NCBI GenBank assembly: GCA_020850915.1
Contig: JADZDV010000116.1
Span: 1-12,614 of the forward strand
Direction: 5' to 3'
Origin: Chloroflexota bacterium
GTDB taxonomy: Bacteria > Chloroflexota > UBA6077 > JADZDV01
DNA length: 12,614 nt
The translations under genes and the position numbers were made by a program. Positions within the stretch are counted from its first letter, which is position 1. The number at the start of each line of letters is the position of its first letter. Below are positions 1 through 6,798 of the stretch, in pieces. The notes beneath the pieces are model-generated. The model was given only the letters and a program-made list of their open reading frames with translations. It had not been told where the DNA came from and did no database searches.

Positions 1-1
1 C

Positions 2-514
2 GGACCGCTGCTGGCATGCCGCGATCGACTGCTGAACCGCGGTGCTGCGTGGCTACCCGGCCTGCCGCCCGTGCCCGCGATCGCCGGGCCGCGCGTCTCG
101 ACCCTGCTCGCCGCCTGGGCTGCCGACGACGCTCCGGGCGTCGAGGCGGCCGCCGCGACGCTCGCCGGTCTGGGGCCGGGGCTCACACCTTCAGGAGACG
201 ATCTGCTCGCCGGCCTCTGCGTCGCCATGGCGCGGGTCTGGCCCGGCGACTGGCGCCCGCTCGCCGCCGCGATCGCCCGCGGGTCGCTCGAGCAGACGAC
301 CACCATCGGGGCAGCCCGGATTCGCTACGCGACGGAAGGCGAGCTGGACGAGCGTTCGGAGTGCGCACTGGCGGCGCTGCTGGGCGGCCCCGATCAGGCG
401 CTCGAACGGGCCGTTCGGGAGTTGTTAGCATTCGGCCACAGCTCCGGCCTGGACACGCTGGTCGGGCTCGTGCTCGGGCTCGACCTCGCGCTCTCCCGCT
501 GGACGGACGAGTAG
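2..514 (+). CDS. DUF2877 (AllH/YlbF-like) protein, 3' part only
   Basis: The reading frame is open from the left edge of the window, so the start and N-terminal part are missing; about 170 residues remain. The segment coded at roughly 170-223 reads GLGPGLTPSGDDLLAGL, the hallmark glycine/aspartate motif of DUF2877. A second conserved-looking stretch near the C-terminus, GHSSGLDTLVGLVLGL, also fits the family. The E. coli member, YlbF/AllH, is encoded with FdrA/AllF and YlbE/AllG, and this set is linked to oxamate carbamoyl transfer in allantoin degradation. FdrA-like and YlbE-like genes would therefore be expected just left of the window. The next gene starts 40 bp after the stop on the same strand, so the two are probably one operon. 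Family assignment rests on the motif; the exact activity is inferred. An internal GTG at 71 could be mistaken for the start, but the frame clearly continues upstream of it. Confidence 0.8.
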   Translation, partial: GPLLACRDRLLNRGAAWLPGLPPVPAIAGPRVSTLLAAWAADDAPGVEAAAATLAGLGPGLTPSGDDLLAGLCVAMARVWPGDWRPLAAAIARGSLEQTTTIGAARIRYATEGELDERSECALAALLGGPDQALERAVRELLAFGHSSGLDTLVGLVLGLDLALSRWTDE

Positions 515-554
515 CCACCTGGCCCAGGCACTGTCACCTCCGAAAGGCTCGGTC

Positions 555-2165
555 TTGACGGCTCCCATCTTCACCGGACGCCCGACCACCCTGGCCATGA
601 ACGGCATGGTCGCCAGCCCGAACGCGCTGGCCAGCCAGGCCGGTCTGCGCATCCTCCAGGCCGGCGGGAGCGCCGTGGACGCGGCGATCGCCACCAGCGC
701 CACGCTCGCCGTTCTCTACCCCCACATGGCCGGGCTGGGAGGCGACCTCTTCGCCCTGGTCTACGACGCCGCCAGCGGCCGCGTCTCGGCCTTGAACGCG
801 AGCGGTCGCGCGGCGGCGCGCGCCACGATCGACTGGTACCGCGCCAGGGGGCACCGGCGCATCCCCGCCCGCGGCCCGCTCGCCGCCCTGACGGTACCCG
901 GCGCCGTGGACGGCTGGGGCGAGCTACACGCCTGCTTTGGACGACTCGACCTCGAGCAGATTCTCGAGCCCGCCATCGGCCACGCCGCGAACGGGGCGCC
1001 GGTCGGCAGGAGCCTCGCGCTCTGGTGCGCGCGGGACCTGGAGGTGATCAGCCAGCAGCCAGCGTGCGGCTCGATCTACCTGAGTGCCAACGGCCAGCCG
1101 TGGCGCTTCGGCCAGGTGCTCCGCCAGCCGGGCCTCGAGCGCTGCCTGCGCGAGATCGGGCGACGCGGCTGCCGCGCGCTGTATGACGGCCCACTCGCCG
1201 AAGAGGTCGCGGGCGCCGCGTCGCAAGCCGGCGGCCCGCTCACCGCCGAGGACTTCGCACGTCACACCTCCACCTGGGTCGAGCCGATCCAGGGCTTCTA
1301 CCGGGGCCAGACGGTCTACCAGATGCCGCCGAACACCCAGGGCATGGCCGCCATCGAGATCCTCCAGGTTGCCGACGGCTGGGACATCGCCGAATTTGGC
1401 GAGGGCACCACCGCCTACTACCACCATCTCGTCGAAGCCACGCGCCAGGCGTTCCTCGATCGCGACCGCTACCTGACCGATCCCTCCTTCTCGGAGATCC
1501 CCCTCGATCGGCTGCTCTCGGCGGAGCACGCCGCCACGCTTCGCGCCCGGGTGGACAGCTTCCGCGCCGGCGGCGCTCGGCCAAGCACTGCCGGCGGCGA
1601 CACGACCTATCTGTGCGCGGCCGACCGCGACGGCAACCTTGTCTCGTTGATCCACAGCATCTACTGGGATTTCGGATCGGCGTTCATCGCGGGCGACACG
1701 GGCATCATCCTCCAGAACCGCGGTGCCTTCTTCTCGCTGGACCCGGAGCACCCTAACCGCCTCGAGCCGGGCAAGCGCACCTTCCACACCCTCATCCCCG
1801 CCATGCTCGCGCGCGAGGGCACGCCCTGGCTGGCCTACGGCTCGATGGGTGGCGAAGGACAGCCCCAGACCCAGGCCGCGCTTGTAACGCGGATCGTCGA
1901 CTTCGGCTTCGACCTCCAGGCGGCCGTCGAGGGGCCCCGCTGGCTCCTCGGTCGTGTCTGGGGCGTGGAGGACAGCAAGCTCCACCTGGAAGGGCGCATT
2001 CCGGCAACAATCGCCGCCGAGCTTCACTCTATGGGTCACGACGTCGTCCGTGCCGCGGACTGGGACGAGCTGTTCGGACATGCCCAGGCGATCGCCCGCG
2101 ACGAGAGCGGCCTGCTGCGCGGCGCGGCGGACCCGCGCGGCGACGGCGCGGCGGTGGGGTACTAG
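555..2165 (+). CDS. gamma-glutamyltransferase-family Ntn hydrolase, possible oxamate amidohydrolase (HpxW-like)
   Basis: This 536-residue protein has the full GGT-family layout. The alpha part opens with NGMVASPNALASQAGLRIL and HMAGLGGDLFALVYD. The autoprocessing site is GGDTTYLCAADRDGN, where Thr350 is the predicted nucleophile and the first residue of the beta subunit. A GSMGGEGQPQTQ segment (Gly429 onward) follows, in the place of the substrate-binding glycines of GGTs. There is no signal peptide or lipobox, so a cytoplasmic enzyme is predicted, unlike classical periplasmic GGT. The start is TTG at 555, preceded by GAAAGG (542-547) with a 7-nt gap. The upstream neighbour is a DUF2877/AllH homologue. 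Because HpxW, the oxamate amidohydrolase of purine catabolism, is a GGT-fold enzyme, I infer possible oxamate hydrolysis; a glutathione or acylase-type substrate cannot be excluded. The stop codon TAG shares the palindrome CTAG (2162-2165) with the stop of the convergent gene. Confidence 0.9.
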   Translation: MTAPIFTGRPTTLAMNGMVASPNALASQAGLRILQAGGSAVDAAIATSATLAVLYPHMAGLGGDLFALVYDAASGRVSALNASGRAAARATIDWYRARGHRRIPARGPLAALTVPGAVDGWGELHACFGRLDLEQILEPAIGHAANGAPVGRSLALWCARDLEVISQQPACGSIYLSANGQPWRFGQVLRQPGLERCLREIGRRGCRALYDGPLAEEVAGAASQAGGPLTAEDFARHTSTWVEPIQGFYRGQTVYQMPPNTQGMAAIEILQVADGWDIAEFGEGTTAYYHHLVEATRQAFLDRDRYLTDPSFSEIPLDRLLSAEHAATLRARVDSFRAGGARPSTAGGDTTYLCAADRDGNLVSLIHSIYWDFGSAFIAGDTGIILQNRGAFFSLDPEHPNRLEPGKRTFHTLIPAMLAREGTPWLAYGSMGGEGQPQTQAALVTRIVDFGFDLQAAVEGPRWLLGRVWGVEDSKLHLEGRIPATIAAELHSMGHDVVRAADWDELFGHAQAIARDESGLLRGAADPRGDGAAVGY

Positions 2166-2542
2166 CGGACAGCCCGCAGGACGGTGTCGAAGAAGAGCGG
2201 CCAAGGTCCGCTGAGAAGCGCCGTGCCGCCGGCTGCCACGATCTGGCCGCGCAATCGCTTGATCCGCAGCGCCCATCGCGCCACGGCCAGCCCCAGGAGC
2301 CCGCTGGCGAGCATTGCCACTGGATACAGCGGCACGCGCACGCCGGCCAGGGCGAAGAAGGCGAAGCCGATCGGCAAGGACCCGATGGTGTAGCCCAGCG
2401 CGCCCAGAGCGGTCTGTCGGATCGAGAACGCGCGGATCAGCCGGACGGTGAGCTGGAGGCTAGCCAGGACGGCGAAGTTCCAGGCGTACCAGAGCAGCAC
2501 GCCCTCCCAGGTGAACAGGCCGGGCAGCGACGCGGCATCCAA
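2162..2542 (-). CDS. small integral membrane protein, function unknown
   Basis: This predicted protein has 126 residues and about three to four hydrophobic segments: residues about 12-36 (GVLLWYAWNFAVLASLQL...), 46-66 (ALGALGYTIGSLPIGFAFFAL) and 70-92 (PLYPVAMLASGLLGLAVARWAL), with a weaker one near 103-120. Positive residues (RIKRLR) follow the third helix. I recognise no family. The start is TTG at 2542, with GGAG on the minus strand (CTCC at 2553-2556) 10 nt upstream; no better in-frame start exists before the 7-bp repeat array. It lies downstream of the Nudix gene on the same strand, separated by 93 bp that are mostly tandem repeat. Its stop overlaps the stop of the GGT-like gene in a shared CTAG. 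It is supported by hydrophobic pattern, coding fit and tight packing, but not by homology I can name. Confidence 0.6.
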   Translation of the reverse strand: MDAASLPGLFTWEGVLLWYAWNFAVLASLQLTVRLIRAFSIRQTALGALGYTIGSLPIGFAFFALAGVRVPLYPVAMLASGLLGLAVARWALRIKRLRGQIVAAGGTALLSGPWPLFFDTVLRAVR

Positions 2543-2560
2543 GCGGTGCAGACTCCGTCT

Positions 2561-2616
2561 GAAGGGTGAAGAGTGAAGAGTGAAGAGTGAAGAGTGAAGA
2601 GTGAAGGGTGAAGGGT
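2561..2616. repeat. heptanucleotide tandem repeat (GAAGAGT/GAAGGGT), 8 units
   Basis: Eight consecutive 7-bp units run without interruption: one GAAGGGT, five GAAGAGT, then two GAAGGGT. The pattern decays into GAAAGGG at 2617-2623. The array lies between the stop of the Nudix gene (2636) and the start of the small membrane protein gene (2542), both on the minus strand, so a transcript reading through would carry ACTCTTC repeats in its leader. A perfect short-unit array like this is prone to copy-number change by slippage. No coding role is seen. Confidence 0.95.
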
Positions 2617-2635
2617 GAAAGGGGAGGGCTGAGGG

Positions 2636-3049
2636 TCAGGGGGAGGCGGCGGGGAGGAGAGTTCGGACGCGGTCCTGAGATTCTTCCCAGACCCGTCGGA
2701 GGTTGCCGAAGCTCAGGTGGGCCGCGACCTGCTCGAACGGGACCAGGAACGTGTCCACGTTCTCGTGCTTGCCCCAGGTTGGCCCTGCCCCGGTGGCGCG
2801 GAGCAGGAAGTACTCCACTCGCACCTTCTCTTCTTCGGTCTTGAAGCGGATCGAGCCGGCTGCGTCCACGATCTCCACCAGCAGGCCGGTCTCTTCTTCA
2901 CACTCGCGCTTCGCAGTTTCAGCAGACGTCTCGCCGGACTCGATGTGCCCTTTGGGGAAGATCCACTTCCCTTTCTTGTTCCGGCGCAGGACGATCCGAT
3001 CGCCGTAGACGATGATGCCACCCCCCTGCCAGACCTCTCTCTTCGCCAT
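2636..3049 (-). CDS. Nudix hydrolase
   Basis: This 137-residue protein is of typical single-domain Nudix size. The Nudix box is complete at residues 34-56: Gly34, Glu40, then Arg48-Glu49, Glu52-Glu53 and Gly55-Leu56, matching GX5EX7REUXEEXGU, so the metal-binding glutamates are present. The N-terminal strand (GGGIIVYGDRIVLRRNKKGKWIFPKG) is like that of diadenosine polyphosphate or (d)NTP pyrophosphohydrolases, but the substrate cannot be read from the sequence. It would cleave a nucleoside diphosphate linked to another group in the cytoplasm, as housecleaning or signalling turnover. The ATG at 3049 has GGAGG 10 nt upstream on the minus strand. It is probably the first gene of a short minus-strand unit with the small membrane protein downstream. 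Confidence 0.93.
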   Translation of the reverse strand: MAKREVWQGGGIIVYGDRIVLRRNKKGKWIFPKGHIESGETSAETAKRECEEETGLLVEIVDAAGSIRFKTEEEKVRVEYFLLRATGAGPTWGKHENVDTFLVPFEQVAAHLSFGNLRRVWEESQDRVRTLLPAASP

Positions 3050-3246
3050 CAGCAGCCAGCCTCCGCCTGAGAACCGACGTCCCGAAACCTGAGGATAGCA
3101 GACCGCGCGGGCCGGGCCGGCGGATCGAGTCGCCGCGGCGTGTAGAAGGCTGGGGCTGGCTGACGAAACCGGCCAGCGTCTCGTCCGACTGGGGATGGGT
3201 CAGATCACCAGAGGGGTGGACAGCGACGACGGTAGACACGGTCAGC
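3050..3246. other. intergenic region, leader of Nudix gene and left flank of the IS remnant
   Basis: I see no gene here. The part next to 3050 holds the ribosome-binding site of the Nudix gene. An imperfect inverted repeat, GCTGGC ... GCCAGC, lies around 3150-3180. The segment from about 3208 (GAGGGGTGGACAGC) to 3246 may be the left end of the decayed IS256-family element, since transposase coding begins at 3247. The exact terminal repeat cannot be fixed from one damaged copy. Confidence 0.4.
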
Positions 3247-3638
3247 ATGGCACTAGCGGAGCTGGCGAGCAAGGCGGTGCTGAACGCGGATGCGGATGTC
3301 CCACGGGAGGGAGTACGAGCGCGGAGCTGGGCACTGATGGAGGTCGAGATGAGCCAGCAGTTCGGCGCCGAGCGGCACGAGCGGGGCGGGTCTAGCAGCG
3401 GGTCCCGCCACGGGGACGGCGGGCGGGGCCGGGACACGCGGGTGGCGACGGCGAGCGGGACCGGGACTCGCGGGTGGCGACGATCGGACTGAAGGTGCCG
3501 CGGGTGCGGGGCGGCGCCTACCTGCAGAGCTGGCTGGAGCCGCGGGATCGGGCGCAGCAGGCGCTGGTGGCGACGGTGCGGGAGGCCTACGTCCCGGGGG
3601 TCTCGGCCCGCAAGGTCGACGACCCTTCCGCAAGCTGA
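3247..3638 (+). pseudogene. IS256 (Mutator) family transposase, frameshifted and truncated remnant
   Basis: From the ATG at 3247 the first frame reads MALAELASKAVLNADADV, then a segment ending MEVEMSQQFGAERHER, which I recognise as the usual N-terminus of IS256/Mutator transposases. This frame stops at 3490-3492. The family sequence continues in another frame from about 3450 as RDSRVATIGLKVPRVRGG, AYLQSWLEPRDRAQQAL and VREAYVPGVSARKVDD, after which homology ends and a stop follows at 3636-3638. The frame change coincides with a near-perfect 22-bp repeat (3429-3450 and 3461-3482, one mismatch) offset by 32 bp. Intact members are about 400 residues; only about the first 125 are left and the DDE catalytic region is gone. 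It is therefore a dead insertion-sequence fragment and cannot encode an active transposase. Confidence 0.85.
3429..3482 (+). repeat. 32-bp-offset partial duplication inside the transposase remnant
   Basis: A 22-bp segment (3429-3450) recurs at 3461-3482 with a single A/T difference. The offset of 32 bp is not a multiple of three, and the two copies carry the same family motif (RDTRVAT, RDSRVAT) in two different frames. This is the likely cause of the frameshift in the transposase fragment. Confidence 0.8.
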
Positions 3639-3731
3639 GGGCAGGCTCCTTCGACACGCCCACAGCTTCTGATCTTATTCAGGACCATACTCGAGCACAT
3701 GAGCCGACAGACCGCCAGATGTGGCAGTCGA

Positions 3732-3794
3732 GGCTGTGATCGCCACGGCGATCTGTAGTTGAGTTCATGCACGGATGCGAATATGATCACAGCC
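3732..3794. repeat. 63-bp segment with perfect 10-bp inverted ends
   Basis: GGCTGTGATC at 3732-3741 is the exact reverse complement of GATCACAGCC at 3785-3794. A second, shorter hairpin, GATCGCC-AC-GGCGATC (3738-3753), shares the GATC of the left arm, so the two pairings exclude each other. The interior is less GC-rich than the surroundings. It could be a small mobile-element remnant, a structured transcript end, or chance. Confidence 0.6.
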
Positions 3795-3902
3795 GCTTTC
3801 CATGACAGGACCGGTCCGGTCCGGAGGCGTCCCGGCCCATGGCCGTGTCATCCCGATCTCGGGCGACGCAGCCGCCTACCCTCGCTCAGCATGACCGGGA
3901 GG

Positions 3903-3919
3903 CGCTCAGGATGACAGGT
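3903..3919 (-). repeat. dispersed intergenic repeat, copy 1
   Basis: The minus strand here reads ACCTGTCATCCTGAGCG and matches 7681-7697 on the plus strand exactly over 17 bp. A related, imperfect copy in the same orientation (GTCATGCTGAGCG) is at 3883-3895. This resembles the GTCATCCTGAGCG-type intergenic repeats seen in many soil bacterial genomes. Confidence 0.75.
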
Positions 3920-3975
3920 GCTACGCGGAATGGCAGGGTCGTCCGTGCCCGACGCCTGGCTGGCGGCTTCCCTGG

Positions 3976-6699
3976 CTAGGCGCTCTTCTCAACCGCGCCG
4001 GCGGGTGCTGCACCGGCTCCCAGGATGGCGCTGCCGCTCAGGTACTCGCTGAAGAGGCGACCCCAGGTGGTGTTTCGACGCCACGCCTCGAAGGTTCGGC
4101 GGTCCTTGACCGGCCAGCGGTAGTAGTCGTGGTAGGTCTCGGAGCCGAGGATGAAGAGGTTGACCAGCGGCGTCCGCATGAAGAGGTTCTGGAGCGGCTT
4201 GAGCGGACCGAACCACACCAGGTCGCCCACCCGGCTGGCGCCATTGTCACCCACGCTGAACCCCCAGCTCACCTCCCCCACGTCCGCGCCGACCACCTCG
4301 ATCTCGCGCACGTCGCCACAGCCGAGGCCCTGCTGGTGCGCCAGCCGGATGTAGTCGATGGTCAGCGGATCGAATCCCATCAGCTTCGCGCCCACCGCGT
4401 CGATGGCCACCTGGTCCGCTGAGGCCAGGATGACGTTCTTGATCTCAGGCCGCATGGTCCGGGGCCCGGGGCCGTTGCCGGCGGTGGTGCCATCCATGGT
4501 GGCAAACAGGCCGCTGTGGATCTCCTTCTGGATCGCCAGCAGGTCCACCAGCGTCTGGTGGATCCAGGAGTGGGTGTAGTGGCGCTTGGTGTTCAGCAGC
4601 CCGCCAAAGGCGTTCTTCATCGCCCCGGTGGTGGTGGTGTAGATATGGCAGTTATGCACCACCAATCCATTGGCGATGAACGAGCTAGCGTCCGGCACAG
4701 TCACATCGAACAGGTCGATCTCGTCAGCCGGTACTTCCTCCACCCGTTCGACGACGTCCCAGGCAAGGTCTTCGTTGGAGATGGCGCGAAGGTCGGCAAT
4801 CTCCGCGCTGAATCCGCCCGCGAGATCATGTTGTTCAAAGACGTTTACGAAGTACCGAGCGCCGCGCGGTGTCGGCCAGGCGTAGCCCTGCTCGATGCTA
4901 TTGACGGACCACGGTCGGCCCGTGGCAGCCTGTGTTAGCCCAAGACCCTGGCGGATCGCCTGGAACTTGTCCGCGGGCACGGGCACGACATCCCAGTTGC
5001 TGGGCTGCTTACCGTCCAGGAAACGCAGAGCGCGCTGCTGGAGAGCCTGACGCTTGGCCGGATGCCGCGGTTGAAGCCGGTCCGCGAGCGGCACAATACC
5101 CTCGCCGCTGACGGACACGAGGTAATACGTGCGTGATTCGGTCCACTTGCCCGGGATCGTATGCTGCACCGGCCGACAGACCGCCACAGCGCCGAGCCGC
5201 GCGAATAGCGTCAGCAAGTCCTGCGCAAGCCGTGGGCTCTTCGTCGTGACGTTAATCTCGGCCTGTTTCGAGCTGACACAACCGTCGCCATCAAGATAGC
5301 CGGACAGGAAGGCGGCGATTTCTTCGTCTGCGCAACGGAACAGTACCGCGGGCACCTGCTTGTTGTGGGCCTTCAGCGGGATCGGCAGGCCAAGCGATTC
5401 GAAGAACCGCCCGAGTTGCTTCCCGTAGATGTACAGGTGCTTGCCATTGCTATGCTCGCGCGGCTGTAGCCCGAACAGCTCCTGAGTGAGCTGCTTGAAC
5501 TCATCCCGGATGGCTGGCTCGCTGTTGACCCACCAGAGTTTGTCCGTTGACGGCCCGCGCTCCACACAGCCTTCCGCCATGACGTAGCCAAGCAAGCGCC
5601 AGAGCGCGGGCGAAGTCCGCTCTGGCGTTCGCACCTGGACCGTATTACCGCGTAGCGGCACGCCGTGGCGATTCAGGATCTGCTGGACCGACTGCCAGGG
5701 AATCCCGGCTCGTTCAGCGATCAGCGTGGTCGTCGCGCCCGCCTGGTAGGTGTCGATAACATCCCGGGAGAACCTGGCTGAATACCTGCGCCCAGGTCGC
5801 GCCACCACCGCCATGGCCTCAGCGACAGTCGTCGCTCCCGGCAGTGACTGTGCAGACCCGGCCACGCGCAGGCGCCTGGCAATCGCCACCCGCGCCCCAG
5901 CGGCCAGCTCGCCGACTGCCGTCCAGCCACCTGGCGTGTGGATACGATGATCCGCGGTCGCTGTGAGCGTCCGACCGGTCCTGGTGTGCAGGCGCAGCAC
6001 GCGGCGTCCGCGAACGGATGTCCGCCAGAACCATCGCGCCGAGTAAGGCCGCACGCGACCGTCGGAACCCATAGCGAGCAACTCCACCTCCCCGGCTGCG
6101 CGTGAATCGCCTTCCTGGTCGATCAACACGTGGGGCGCGCACGCCATCTGCTGGGTAACGACGTCCCGAATCGTTGCGACCGAGCCGTCTGCAAGGACGA
6201 CCTCTGTGTCGCCGCTGACGCACTTCACCGTCGGCAGATGGACGATGTTCTTCCCGAAGAAGAAGTCCGGGACAGTGATGCCCTCCGGATAGATGTCGTC
6301 CAGGACGAGCATCTTCGCCTTCGGCCGGTAGACCTCCCAGCGCATGTCCTCGTCCTTGAAGTTGTAACGGACAGGCACGCCGTAGGCCCGGAAGATCGGC
6401 AGGTAGCCGTTGAGGTCCTCGCCCTTGAAGGCGTCCGTGACAACGGTCTTGTTCTGGACGCACACCAGGTCGTCTAGCCCCCGGGCGCGCAGCGCTCGGA
6501 TGCTGCCCTCGAGCTGCCAGGGTGTCGTGTTGGCGCTCGGGAAGGGGAAATGCCAGGAGATGTTGTCCTTCAGGATGGTGGTCGCGCCCGGTGCCAGCGC
6601 CTCGCGCGCGCCGGCCAACTCGAACAGTCGCTCGTAATCGTCGAGAACGGTCTCCGGGGTCGTAAAGAGCACCGCGACTCGTGCTGCTGCCATCTTCAT
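3976..6699 (-). CDS. DUF362 family protein interrupted by an intein
   Basis: The 907-residue precursor consists of a DUF362 protein split by an intein at residues 160-683. The spliced product would be 383 residues (1-159 joined to 684-907). The N-extein has the typical DUF362 opening (VLDDYERLFELAG, TTILKDNISWHFPFPSANTTPW). The C-extein holds the conserved TTTTGAMKNAFGGLLN, and splicing would rebuild HLPTVK-CHIYTTTTGAMKN. No CxxCxxC ferredoxin motif, signal peptide or membrane segment is visible. The biochemical role of this family branch is not known to me. ATG at 6699 is the first start, but the GAGG just upstream is spaced better (7 nt) for the in-frame ATG at 6693 (Met3). The gene is divergent from the SDR gene and its 3' end faces a repeat-rich non-coding region. 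Confidence 0.9.
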   Translation of the reverse strand: MKMAAARVAVLFTTPETVLDDYERLFELAGAREALAPGATTILKDNISWHFPFPSANTTPWQLEGSIRALRARGLDDLVCVQNKTVVTDAFKGEDLNGYLPIFRAYGVPVRYNFKDEDMRWEVYRPKAKMLVLDDIYPEGITVPDFFFGKNIVHLPTVKCVSGDTEVVLADGSVATIRDVVTQQMACAPHVLIDQEGDSRAAGEVELLAMGSDGRVRPYSARWFWRTSVRGRRVLRLHTRTGRTLTATADHRIHTPGGWTAVGELAAGARVAIARRLRVAGSAQSLPGATTVAEAMAVVARPGRRYSARFSRDVIDTYQAGATTTLIAERAGIPWQSVQQILNRHGVPLRGNTVQVRTPERTSPALWRLLGYVMAEGCVERGPSTDKLWWVNSEPAIRDEFKQLTQELFGLQPREHSNGKHLYIYGKQLGRFFESLGLPIPLKAHNKQVPAVLFRCADEEIAAFLSGYLDGDGCVSSKQAEINVTTKSPRLAQDLLTLFARLGAVAVCRPVQHTIPGKWTESRTYYLVSVSGEGIVPLADRLQPRHPAKRQALQQRALRFLDGKQPSNWDVVPVPADKFQAIRQGLGLTQAATGRPWSVNSIEQGYAWPTPRGARYFVNVFEQHDLAGGFSAEIADLRAISNEDLAWDVVERVEEVPADEIDLFDVTVPDASSFIANGLVVHNCHIYTTTTGAMKNAFGGLLNTKRHYTHSWIHQTLVDLLAIQKEIHSGLFATMDGTTAGNGPGPRTMRPEIKNVILASADQVAIDAVGAKLMGFDPLTIDYIRLAHQQGLGCGDVREIEVVGADVGEVSWGFSVGDNGASRVGDLVWFGPLKPLQNLFMRTPLVNLFILGSETYHDYYRWPVKDRRTFEAWRRNTTWGRLFSEYLSGSAILGAGAAPAGAVEKSA
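4651..6222 (-). other. intein with LAGLIDADG homing endonuclease inside the DUF362 gene
   Basis: This 524-residue in-frame intein occupies residues 160-683 of the precursor. Block A is CVSGDTEVVLADG, starting with Cys160. Block B has TADH (Thr248-His251). Two LAGLIDADG motifs, LLGYVMAEG (Glu376) and LSGYLDGDG (Asp472), keep the acidic metal-binding residues. Blocks F and G read FDVTVPDASSFIANGLVVHN, ending with His682-Asn683, followed by extein Cys684. This is a complete class 1 set: Cys1, terminal His-Asn and Cys+1. The usual block F His appears to be Ser672, as in some other bacterial inteins. A helix-turn-helix-like segment (about 312-347) precedes the first LAGLIDADG motif, and a second possible one lies at about 578-622. 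All key residues are present and the frame is open, so both splicing and endonuclease activity look possible. The intein should excise itself and ligate the DUF362 halves. Confidence 0.93.
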
Positions 6700-6798
6700 G
6701 CCTCGAGCTGCCCCGGGGCGGCGTGGCCGCCCCTTCTATCGAGTAGGATACCGGATCGTCAGCGATCGTTGAAAGAGGCGGATCTCCGGGAGGTGGTG
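6700..6798. promoter_or_regulatory. divergent intergenic region between DUF362 and SDR genes
   Basis: Both genes are read outwards from these 99 bp, so both promoters should lie here or just inside the coding ends. A short inverted repeat, GATCG-TCAG-CGATC (6754-6767), could be an operator, and CCCCGGGG (6711-6718) is palindromic. The SDR ribosome-binding site GGGAGG is at 6788-6793. No convincing -35/-10 pair was found on either strand. Confidence 0.35.

Larger units (their letters stand above)
3639..3975. other. non-coding region with inverted and dispersed repeats
   Basis: No convincing gene is seen between the transposase remnant and the DUF362 gene. The stretch holds a 63-bp segment with 10-bp inverted ends (3732-3794), a GGACCGGTCC palindrome (3808-3817), a CCCGA/TCGGG hairpin (3852-3863) and copies of a GTCATCCTGAGC-type dispersed repeat (3883-3919). 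The DUF362 gene reads towards this region, so it forms that gene's 3' flank. No T-tract terminator was found. Confidence 0.6.

Noticed and set aside
924..2276. 450-residue minus-strand open frame
   Set aside because: It is antisense to the well-supported GGT-like gene; its translation is Arg/Ala/Gly-rich with no recognisable motif, a common effect of high GC.
2561..2616. CRISPR-like array
   Set aside because: The units are 7 bp and contiguous without spacers, so it is a simple tandem repeat.
3253..3663. 136-residue minus-strand open frame, Pro/Arg/Ala-rich
   Set aside because: It is antisense to the transposase remnant and of low complexity, with no start signal or motif.
6550..6798. N-terminal extension of the SDR frame
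   Set aside because: It overlaps the start of the DUF362 gene on the other strand and has no SDR features; GTG 6799 with GGGAGG upstream is better.
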